This document shows positions 15,297 through 21,582 of a DNA stretch of 36,733 nucleotides, in pieces (positions within the stretch are counted from its first letter, which is position 1; each line of letters begins with the position of its first letter). Below the pieces are notes generated by a model. The model saw only the letters and a program-made list of their open reading frames with translations. It was not told the DNA's origin and did no database searches. Origin of the DNA: an uncultured Clostridia bacterium. GTDB lineage: Bacteria; Bacillota; Clostridia; Christensenellales; UBA1242. Location of the stretch: positions 1 through 36,733 of the forward strand of contig CALWDZ010000012.1 of the NCBI GenBank assembly GCA_944376845.1, in the 5' to 3' direction. The translations under genes and the position numbers were made by a program.

Positions 15297-16295
15297 ATGA
15301 AAAGAATACTAACTGGCGTAAAACCAACGGGAATTGCACATCTTGGAAACTATTTTGGTGCAATTAAACCCGCCATTGAATTTAGCAAAAATTTAGATTA
15401 TAAATGCTATTATTTTATAGCAGATTATCATGCACTAACAACAGTGCAAAATCAAGAAGAACTTTATGAATACACATACCATATTGCTTGCACATGGCTT
15501 GCTTGTGGACTAGACCCAAATAAAGTTGTGCTTTACAAACAATCAGATGTTCCAGAAACTTTTGAACTTTCAACAATACTTTCAAACCTTACACCAAAAG
15601 GACTTATGAATAGGGCACACGCATACAAGGCAAAGGTGGAGGCAAATGAAGAAGCGGGTGTCGATAAAGACTTTGGCGTAAATATGGGACTATATTGCTA
15701 CCCAATTCTTATGACGGCGGACATACTTTTGCTTGATGCGGATTTTGTGCCAGTTGGTATTGACCAAAAACAGCACATAGAAATTGCTCGTGATGTTGCG
15801 TCATATTTTAATAAAAAATATGGTAACACATTTTCATTACCACAAGAACTTATTTCAGAAAATGTAGGTTCACTTACTGGACTTGACGGCAGGAAGATGA
15901 GCAAAAGTTATGGCAACACAATACCAATTTTTGCAGATGAAGCGAAACTAAAAAAATTAGTAAATAGAATAGTCACAGATAGTACTGCACCTGATGAACC
16001 CAAAAGTTTGGATAATACAATCTATAAACTCTACAAACTTTTTGCAACAGAAGAACAAGCAAAAGAGTTCGCACAAAAACTTCAAAAAGGTATATCTTGG
16101 GGTGAGGCAAAAGCAGAACTTTTTACTCTTATGAACGCATACCTTTCGCCAATGCGAGAGAAATATAATTATCTTCAAGCACATCGCGAAATTGTGGATG
16201 AAATATTAAGAAATGGTGCACAAAAGGCACGAGAGTTAGCAAAACAAACAATAGAAAATGTTCGTAAGGCAATAGGGGTTGTAGAGGTTGAATAA
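15297..16295 (+). CDS. trpS: Tryptophanyl-tRNA synthetase
   Basis: TrpRS charges tRNA-Trp. The 332-residue length matches bacterial TrpRS. The TGIAHLGNYFGA stretch holds the HIGH-equivalent HLGN (15-18), and GRKMSKSYGN holds KMSKS at 200-204. ADYHALTT and PVGIDQKQHIE, both typical of TrpRS, lie between. A TAGGAGA site precedes the ATG by five bases. The next gene starts with a TTG inside the trpS 3' end, so the two are coupled. Confidence 0.95.
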   Translation: MKRILTGVKPTGIAHLGNYFGAIKPAIEFSKNLDYKCYYFIADYHALTTVQNQEELYEYTYHIACTWLACGLDPNKVVLYKQSDVPETFELSTILSNLTPKGLMNRAHAYKAKVEANEEAGVDKDFGVNMGLYCYPILMTADILLLDADFVPVGIDQKQHIEIARDVASYFNKKYGNTFSLPQELISENVGSLTGLDGRKMSKSYGNTIPIFADEAKLKKLVNRIVTDSTAPDEPKSLDNTIYKLYKLFATEEQAKEFAQKLQKGISWGEAKAELFTLMNAYLSPMREKYNYLQAHREIVDEILRNGAQKARELAKQTIENVRKAIGVVEVE

Positions 16296-16668
16296 ATATC
16301 ATTTTACAATTAGCATACACTTTAAAAGTGATTATGATGTTGAAAATTTGGGAGAAATATTAAGACTTTCTCCATCAAGCATCACACCATATGAAAAATC
16401 TGTTGGGAATAAAAAAAGTGCAAAATTTGTTTACAAAACTAATATTTTAGACGATATTTATACGGATGAGATGTTTGAAAAGTTCGTAAAACAAGTAGCA
16501 CCGCGTCTAACTAGTTTACCAAATATTTTAAAGCAATCCGACGGTACTTGCGTTTTTAGGATTGTCTTTGATCAACTAAAAGAAAAACCTTGCCTTAGTT
16601 TAAGCAACGAAGTGCTTGGAATATTATATAATTTAAACGCAAGTTATGATGTAGATTTCATGATTTAA
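16288..16668 (+). CDS. DUF4279-like protein
   Basis: The 126-residue soluble protein begins MNKYHFTISIHFKSDYDVENLGEI and shows the DUF4279 pattern of two alpha/beta halves, the second ending SNEVLGILYNLNASYDVDFMI. The family has no established function and is often found near immunity or toxin genes. A TTG start at 16288 is supported by AGGGG nine bases upstream and by overlap with the trpS stop (8 bp); no in-frame ATG occurs early. It ends at a strong terminator. Family assignment is from memory and moderate. Confidence 0.65.
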   Translation: MNKYHFTISIHFKSDYDVENLGEILRLSPSSITPYEKSVGNKKSAKFVYKTNILDDIYTDEMFEKFVKQVAPRLTSLPNILKQSDGTCVFRIVFDQLKEKPCLSLSNEVLGILYNLNASYDVDFMI

Positions 16669-16671
16669 ATT

Positions 16672-16708
16672 AAAAAAATCTAAAACGCAAATGTTTTAGA
16701 TTTTTTTT
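16672..16708. terminator. Bidirectional intrinsic terminator
   Basis: AAAAAAATCTAAAAC (16672-16686), six-base loop, GTTTTAGATTTTTTT (16693-16707). It has T runs on both strands and lies between the convergent DUF4279 and Xre genes. Confidence 0.85.
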
Positions 16709-16711
16709 AAA

Positions 16712-16957
16712 TTATTCTATATCTAATTTGTCCATATCAAAAAATGGACTATCTAAAAATTCAATTAGTGATATATTAAAACCTTGTGCAATAAGCATAA
16801 CAGTAGACAGGGTAACTGTTTTATTTTTTTCTTTTAAAATACATCCAAGTCGACTGTGGCTAAGTCCGCTGTTTTGTTCAAGCCTATATTGCGTCATTTT
16901 TCTTTCACTCAAAAGTTCACAAGTTCTAAGCGCCACTGCTTTATTGACAGTCATCAT
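16712..16957 (-). CDS. Xre-type helix-turn-helix regulator
   Basis: The 81-residue protein is almost only a Cro/C1-type DNA-binding domain. Its helix-turn-helix runs over KMTQYRLEQNSGLSHSRLG and the following ILKEKNKTVTLSTVMLIAQGF, ending in a short acidic tail (DMDKLDIE). The ATG at 16957 has AGGAG nine bases upstream; the longer reading to 17008 lacks a site. It is divergent from the unknown gene at 17080, and an inverted repeat lies between them. It probably regulates itself and that gene. Confidence 0.82.
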   Translation of the reverse strand: MMTVNKAVALRTCELLSERKMTQYRLEQNSGLSHSRLGCILKEKNKTVTLSTVMLIAQGFNISLIEFLDSPFFDMDKLDIE

Positions 16958-17007
16958 AAGTAAATCTCCTGAAAAAAGTTTAGCAATTAGGCAAATATTT
17001 CTACGCA

Positions 17008-17047
17008 AGTATACTTACTCATTTTGTTAAGTTATGTAGTGTATACT
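17008..17047. promoter_or_regulatory. Inverted repeat between divergent genes
   Basis: AGTATACTTAC (17008-17018) and GTAGTGTATACT (17036-17047) form an imperfect inverted repeat. Each arm carries a TATACT on the strand reading outward, so both divergent -10 elements may lie inside an Xre operator. I could not place good -35 elements. Confidence 0.4.
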
Positions 17048-17079
17048 CAATTAAAATTAATTATCAAAAGGAGAAAATT

Positions 17080-17718
17080 ATGATAAAAAAATATGTTGAA
17101 GTAGAAATTGATGAGGGAAGATACAATGAATTTGTCCAAATGGCAAATAGGTCTGGCAGAACATTAAATCAATGTATACAAAAAATGATAAATAGGTCAA
17201 TATATGAACACAATTTAGATTGGCTTTTTTATGGTGAAGAAGAAGAGTTTAATGTAAAAAAACAGGAGATATATGCTCCAAAAGTTGCTGATATAAATTA
17301 CAAAACAGTAGATTTTGATGTGGAGAAATATTTTATTCCATACACAAATAACTCTAAAAGTCTGAAAAAAGAAGCTATGAAAATTTTTAATGGAAGGATG
17401 GGTTATCATCTTTATAATTGGAATACAACTTTTTCATCTAGACAAGATGATTTAGATGTTTATTGGGCAAATCCAAAAGTAGAATTGTTGGAAAGTGATT
17501 GGTATTTTATCTTAAATGATAAAATCAGTAAAAAGTTTCATTTATTTTATATTCCAGCGAAAAGTATCGCATCTAATCAGTTGGTAAAAAGAGCAGACAT
17601 ACCAACACTTTATGACATTCAAATAATTGCTGGTAATACAAATTTTCGAGATATGCGCTCCAATTTTTATTTTGGAAAATATCGTGTAGATACAATAAGT
17701 TATGAATATGAAAATTAA
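17080..17718 (+). CDS. Unrecognised 212-residue protein
   Basis: The first 50 residues (MIKKYVEVEIDEGRYNEFVQMANRSGRTLNQCIQKMINRSI) have the strand-helix-helix look of a ribbon-helix-helix or small antitoxin-like domain. The rest is Tyr/Phe/Trp-rich alpha/beta text with no motif I know (MGYHLYNWNTTFSSRQDDLDVYW, FHLFYIPAKSI, FRDMRSNFYFGKYRVD). No signal peptide or membrane helix. AAAAGGAG precedes the ATG. It is divergent from the Xre gene and probably under its control. A role in DNA binding or a toxin-like module is conjecture. Confidence 0.7.
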   Translation: MIKKYVEVEIDEGRYNEFVQMANRSGRTLNQCIQKMINRSIYEHNLDWLFYGEEEEFNVKKQEIYAPKVADINYKTVDFDVEKYFIPYTNNSKSLKKEAMKIFNGRMGYHLYNWNTTFSSRQDDLDVYWANPKVELLESDWYFILNDKISKKFHLFYIPAKSIASNQLVKRADIPTLYDIQIIAGNTNFRDMRSNFYFGKYRVDTISYEYEN

Positions 17719-17813
17719 TCGGTTTTAAATTTTAAGATAAATAGTGAAAATTTATATTACAGGATGTAAGACATATAACGAAGCATTTGTCATTTTAATA
17801 TTAGGAGTAAAAT

Positions 17814-18311
17814 ATGATTGATGTGTTAATAATGTTTGATAAAAGTTTGGTAATTGATGAGGAAGATTTCAAAGTTTTTGAAAATGAAAATTATAAAATA
17901 GATGATGGAACAATACATCTATTTAATAAAGAAGTGAATTGTTTGCTAGTAGAGAATTCTGATAAAAATCCAATTTTGGCAGTATTTTTTGAGAAAAAAA
18001 TGTTTGAAAATAAACAATATTATAAAATTAGTAGAATTAAGTATAGACTAAATAAAGATATTGTTAAAAATGGAGTAAATATCAATACGCAAAGAGAAGT
18101 AATCTCTATTATAGTAGAAACCTTTCAATTGCTAGATAATATTTTGTTCAAAAGAAAGATAAAAGATGTGAAAGAAGACGATAATACAATACATAATTAT
18201 ATTATCTACGATGAAAATTCTCATACATTCGATAAACTTGCGACTTTTGGGAAAAGAGTAAAATATGTTGACCTTTTATCTAAATTAGAATATCTATTTG
18301 GATTTGTTTAA
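17814..18311 (+). CDS. Unrecognised 165-residue protein
   Basis: A soluble, Lys/Asp/Asn-rich protein with no motif I recognise. It starts MIDVLIMFDKSLVIDEEDFKVFENE and contains a possible beta-rich core (ILAVFFEKKMFENKQYYKISRIKYRL). A helical middle and a closing stretch, KYVDLLSKLEYLFGFV, follow. AGGAG with a six-base gap precedes the ATG. It stands 95 bp after the previous gene and 92 bp before the GNAT-ARH fusion, all on one strand. Codon use is more AT-rich than in housekeeping neighbours, fitting accessory DNA. Confidence 0.65.
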   Translation: MIDVLIMFDKSLVIDEEDFKVFENENYKIDDGTIHLFNKEVNCLLVENSDKNPILAVFFEKKMFENKQYYKISRIKYRLNKDIVKNGVNINTQREVISIIVETFQLLDNILFKRKIKDVKEDDNTIHNYIIYDENSHTFDKLATFGKRVKYVDLLSKLEYLFGFV

Positions 18312-18403
18312 AATCTTCGCTATAAAATTTTTTAAAAATTATAATTGTATTTAATATATTACAATTTACCATTATTAGTTTGCAAACGAATAAAAGGAGA
18401 ATT

Positions 18404-19699
18404 ATGCAAAAATACATAATAGAAACATTAAAAAGTTTAAATGAAAAAGATAAAAATCAAATTTTAAAAATAAATAGTGAAAATCTATATAAAAATGGAG
18501 GAGAGCTTGAAAATGAGGACATTTTGCCACACGATTATATTGTTGTTGCAAGGTTAAATGAGGATATAATTGGATATGCGTATTTAAAAAAGGATTTTGA
18601 TAGAAAAAATGATATGTATGTATGCCAAATGGCTATTAATAAAAATTATCAAGGCTATGGAATAGGGACAAAAATTTACGAATATATTTTGAAGCACTTA
18701 AAAGGCTTTGATTCAATAAGTTGCCATATTAGAATTTATAACTCAATATCAAAGTCATTCCATGAAAAATGTGGGTTCACTGTTAAAATTGATATGAAAT
18801 ATATTAATAACTATTTTGCTACAAAAAAAGTTACTGAAACCAATTTGCTAGATTTTGAGAATGCAAAGCCAAAAGAATATTATTATAACGAAAAACCTTT
18901 AACACTTATGGGTGCAATAATTGGAGATATAGTCGGCTCACCCTATGAATTTATGAGTTTAAAATTAAAGAAATTCCCTTTATTTAATAACTATTGCCGT
19001 TTTACTGATGACACTGTTATTACTTGTGCAATAGCACAAAGTTTAATGGACTGCAACGGTGATTACACAAATCTTGACAAAATAACAATAGTCAATATGC
19101 ATGAGATTGGCAAATATTATTATAACACTGCAGGGTATGGTGGTATGTTTTATGACTGGCTCAAGTCTGGCAGTGTTAAACCATACGGCTCTTTTGGTAA
19201 TGGAAGTGCAATGCGCATAAGTGCCGTTCCTTATATCGCTAAAAGTTTGGAAGAAGTCAAAGAATTATCAAGAAAAGTAACCGAAATAACGCACAATCAT
19301 CCAGAAGGGATAAAAGGCGCGGAAGCCACTGCCGTAGCCGAGTGGATGGCATTAAATGGGAGCAGCAAAGATGAAATTAGAGATTACATTGACAAAAATT
19401 ATTATTCAATGGATTATGATGAAGATGATTTGTTTGAAAATTACAAATTTGAGGGCTCTTGCCAAGAGAGTGTTCCACAAAGCATTTTTGCATTTTTGGT
19501 TTCATCATCATATGAAGATGCAATAAGAAAAGTAATTTCTTGGGGTGGAGATACTGATACAATGGGTGCCATAACAGGTGGCATTGCAGGAGCATACTAT
19601 GGCATACCAAAAGAAATTGAAAGAAAAGGTCTAGAATATCTAGATTCTAGAATGTTAAAAATTGTTAAAGATTTCAATAAGATGATAAATAATAAATAA
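18404..19699 (+). CDS. GNAT acetyltransferase - ADP-ribosylglycohydrolase fusion
   Basis: The 431-residue protein joins two enzymes. Residues 1-140 are a GNAT N-acetyltransferase: VVARLNEDIIGYAYLKKD, MAINKNYQGYGIGTK with the acetyl-CoA loop QGYGIG (83-88), and FHEKCGF. After a short linker, residues 167-431 are an ADP-ribosylglycohydrolase (DraG/ARH fold): MGAIIGDIVGSPYEF, the metal-binding FTDDT (200-204), GNGSAMRISAVPY, and GGDTDTMGAI (381-390) with both conserved Asp residues. Both halves look intact, so it could acetylate one substrate and remove ADP-ribose from another or the same. AAAAGGAG precedes the ATG at 18404; an upstream in-frame start has no site. A strong terminator follows. 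Substrates unknown. Confidence 0.88.
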   Translation: MQKYIIETLKSLNEKDKNQILKINSENLYKNGGELENEDILPHDYIVVARLNEDIIGYAYLKKDFDRKNDMYVCQMAINKNYQGYGIGTKIYEYILKHLKGFDSISCHIRIYNSISKSFHEKCGFTVKIDMKYINNYFATKKVTETNLLDFENAKPKEYYYNEKPLTLMGAIIGDIVGSPYEFMSLKLKKFPLFNNYCRFTDDTVITCAIAQSLMDCNGDYTNLDKITIVNMHEIGKYYYNTAGYGGMFYDWLKSGSVKPYGSFGNGSAMRISAVPYIAKSLEEVKELSRKVTEITHNHPEGIKGAEATAVAEWMALNGSSKDEIRDYIDKNYYSMDYDEDDLFENYKFEGSCQESVPQSIFAFLVSSSYEDAIRKVISWGGDTDTMGAITGGIAGAYYGIPKEIERKGLEYLDSRMLKIVKDFNKMINNK

Positions 19700-19731
19700 C
19701 ATAAAATATGTAAATAAAAAAAATAAGTAAC

Positions 19732-19775
19732 TAAAACCGTCTAAAGATTTATAACTTTAAGGCGGTTTTATTTTG
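19732..19775 (+). terminator. Intrinsic terminator after the GNAT-ARH gene
   Basis: AAAACCGTCTAAAG (from 19733) pairs with CTTTAAGGCGGTTTTA (to about 19770) with one bulge, followed by TTTT. Confidence 0.78.
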
Positions 19776-19819
19776 TGCTGGTGGTGGGAGTCGAACCCAC
19801 ATGAAGTTGCCCTCGCGGG
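19775..19819 (-). repeat. Direct repeat of the 3' half of tRNA-Leu (partial tRNA copy)
   Basis: These 45 bp are identical to 19963-20007, covering the tRNA from the 3' side of the anticodon stem through the variable arm, T arm and acceptor to base 73. No 5' half accompanies it; upstream in the tRNA sense it meets a run of nine G (plus strand, 817-825 of 19 kb). It looks like an attachment-site duplication or a tRNA remnant. Confidence 0.85.
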
Positions 19820-19835
19820 GGGGGGCGACGTGTAA

Positions 19836-19861
19836 AAAAACAACCCGGTGTGGTTGTTTTT
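19836..19861 (-). terminator. Intrinsic terminator downstream of tRNA-Leu
   Basis: Read leftward, AAAAACAACC (19861-19852), six-base loop, GGTTGTTTTT (19845-19836), then more T. It would end a tRNA-Leu transcript that includes the structured insert. The palindrome also has Ts on the plus strand. Confidence 0.65.
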
Positions 19862-19947
19862 AGCCAAAGCTGGGAGCACATTCGCGTATGCGAAGTGCGG
19901 TCTGGCTCCGACAGGAGTTGACGTCCCGTAGGGACTCAAAATCCCGC
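19862..19947 (-). other. G+C-rich, hairpin-rich insert after tRNA-Leu
   Basis: This stretch is far richer in G+C than its surroundings. It holds nested stems: AGCCA/TGGCT closing GCACATTCGC-like / GCGAAGTGC, CTCC/GGAG, and GTCCC/GGGAC. GGGACTCAAAATCCCGC (19931-19947) is a perfect 17-bp inverted copy of the tRNA anticodon arm at 20003-20019. It has no credible ORF. It could be a structured RNA, a REP-type palindrome cluster, or a scar of an integrated element. Confidence 0.5.
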
Positions 19948-19960
19948 AAATAAAAATTTT

Positions 19961-20046
19961 TGGTGCTGGTGGTGGGAGTCGAACCCACATGAAGTTGCCC
20001 TCGCGGGATTTTGAGTCCCGTGCGTCTGCCATTTCGCCACACCAGC
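19961..20046 (-). tRNA. tRNA-Leu (anticodon CAA)
   Basis: The 86-nt gene folds as a class II tRNA. Acceptor strands are GCTGGTG (5') and CACCAGC (3'). The anticodon stem GGGA/TCCC encloses loop CTCAAAA with CAA, a long variable arm follows, the T arm is GTGGG-TTCGACT-CCCAC, and CCA is encoded. It reads UUG leucine codons. It lies divergent from mcsA, and its 3' half is repeated at 19775-19819. Confidence 0.93.
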
Positions 20047-20109
20047 AAATATCAAACGCAAATATATTACCACAACATAAAGTTATTTGCAACAAGTTTT
20101 TATAAATTA

Positions 20110-20138
20110 TTGACATCACAAAATGTATATTCTAAAAT
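20110..20138 (+). promoter_or_regulatory. Promoter of the mcsA-mcsB-clpC operon
   Basis: TTGACA (20110-20115), 17-bp spacer, TAAAAT (20133-20138). The expected start of transcription, 7-8 bases past the -10, coincides with the mcsA ATG at 20146, implying a leaderless mRNA. No CtsR heptad repeat (GGTCAAA/GTCAAA) is visible. Confidence 0.65.
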
Positions 20139-20145
20139 TATATAT

Positions 20146-20586
20146 ATGTTATGTGAAAATTGTCAGGAGCGAAATGCTACATCATTTTGCCAAATAAAAG
20201 TAGGGGACAAGGTTGTTCAAAAGTACCTTTGCCAGCAGTGTAGGGCAACACTTGTGCCAAATGATGAACTTTCAGTCAATCCTCAGTTCCAAATTAAAAA
20301 TCAATATTGCCACAATTGCGGAACCACACTCAAAGACTTTGTTGCATCAAGTTATGTTGGGTGTGAATATTGCTATATTGAATTTTATCCAATAATCAAA
20401 CAGGCACTACACGGTGTGCAAAAAGAGATTAAAAATGTTGGCAAAATGCCACAAAGATTTGTAACAATGCAGGAGATAGAAGAAACGGAAAACCTTTTAG
20501 AGCAAGCAATTGCAAATTCTGACCTTTTGCAAGTCAATCGTCTTTCAAGCAAACTTAAACAATTAAAAGGAGATAACCATGCTTGA
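20146..20586 (+). CDS. mcsA: McsA, activator of protein arginine kinase McsB
   Basis: McsA is the zinc-binding activator/adaptor of McsB. The 146-residue protein has four CxxC pairs (Cys3/6, 29/32, 55/58, 73/76) and a C-terminal UVR-type helical motif (about 105-142, MQEIEETENLLEQAI...LKQLKGD). I chose the ATG at 20146: it begins MLCENCQ as in the family. The longer reading from 20011 would run through the tRNA-Leu gene. There is no ribosome site, and the promoter spacing suggests a leaderless start. It overlaps mcsB by 8 bp. The ctsR repressor gene that usually precedes it is missing. Confidence 0.9.
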   Translation: MLCENCQERNATSFCQIKVGDKVVQKYLCQQCRATLVPNDELSVNPQFQIKNQYCHNCGTTLKDFVASSYVGCEYCYIEFYPIIKQALHGVQKEIKNVGKMPQRFVTMQEIEETENLLEQAIANSDLLQVNRLSSKLKQLKGDNHA

Positions 20587-21580
20587 CCCAATAGTAATCT
20601 CCTCTAGGATAAGGCTTGCCAGAAACTTTCATGACCTTCCTTTCCCAAACAAATTAAGTGACCTTGAGTCTGCCACAAGTGTGTCAAAAGCCATATTCGC
20701 CATACTTGGTGATGATTTTGAATTTAGAAGGCTAAAACATATGGATGCAAATTCCTGTTTAATGCTTCTTGAAGACCATACCATAAGCAAAGAACTAATT
20801 GATAATAAAGATATTTCGGGCTATGCGATGTCACCAGATGGACATATAACTGTGATGATAAATGAAGAAGACCACCTTAGGCTTCAATGTATATTAAAGG
20901 AGTTTGATCTAAACAAGTGTTATCAAAAACTTTGTGAAATTGATGATAAAATCTTGGATAAGGTGGACATGGCATATTCAAAAGAACTAGGATTTTTGAC
21001 TTCTTGCCCAACCAATGTGGGTACAGGCATGCGTGCATCAGTTATGCTATTTTTGCCTGCATTGTCTTTTAATGGGGTTATGAAACAGCTTATTGAAACG
21101 CTTTCACAAAATGGACTTGTTGTCCGCGGGTTGTTTGGCGAAGACTCGGCTTGTGAAGGATATTTTTATCAGATTTCAAATAGATATACTCTTGGACTTT
21201 CGGAGCAAGAAATAATTGACTTAGTAACAAAAAATGTGTCAAAAATAATAGAAATGGAAGAAAAGTCCAGAAAAACTTTAAAACAAGTCAATAAAAATGT
21301 TATACTAGATATGTGTTACCGTGCATACGGCGTGCTTACAAATTCATATATGATGCCTCTTGATGAAGCCATTATGCAGTTATCTAAACTTAGGTTTGGT
21401 GTGGTTTTGGGACTTGTAAAATTCAAAAATCCAAAAATAATTGATGAACTTTACACCACTATTCAACCGGCGCATCTTATGGACTACTATTCACTTGACT
21501 TAAGTCCACTTGAACAGAGCATATTTAGAGCAAAATACTTATCCGAAAATTTGGAAAATAAACTAATTAAAGGAGTTTAA
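20579..21580 (+). CDS. mcsB: Protein arginine kinase McsB
   Basis: McsB phosphorylates arginines on misfolded proteins, marking them for ClpCP. The 333-residue protein has the guanidino-kinase fold signatures: ISSRIRLARNFHDLPFP (7-23), LTSCPTNVGTGMRASVMLFLP, and RGLFGEDSACEGYFYQISN, whose shape fits the phosphagen-kinase active-site loop. RRLKHMD and LLEDHTISKEL match the McsB N-terminal region. AAAGGAG precedes the ATG by seven bases, inside the mcsA end. Two bases separate it from clpC. Confidence 0.93.
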   Translation: MLDPIVISSRIRLARNFHDLPFPNKLSDLESATSVSKAIFAILGDDFEFRRLKHMDANSCLMLLEDHTISKELIDNKDISGYAMSPDGHITVMINEEDHLRLQCILKEFDLNKCYQKLCEIDDKILDKVDMAYSKELGFLTSCPTNVGTGMRASVMLFLPALSFNGVMKQLIETLSQNGLVVRGLFGEDSACEGYFYQISNRYTLGLSEQEIIDLVTKNVSKIIEMEEKSRKTLKQVNKNVILDMCYRAYGVLTNSYMMPLDEAIMQLSKLRFGVVLGLVKFKNPKIIDELYTTIQPAHLMDYYSLDLSPLEQSIFRAKYLSENLENKLIKGV

Positions 21581-21582
21581 AA

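Noticed and set aside
19757..20119. Minus-strand ORF of 120 codons over the tRNA region
   Set aside because: It is a translation of tRNA-Leu, its partial copy and the hairpin insert, a common artefact of tRNA genes.
20011..20145. Longer mcsA reading starting at 20011
   Set aside because: It runs antisense through the tRNA-Leu gene and adds residues unlike the family; MLCENCQ at 20146 is the normal McsA start.
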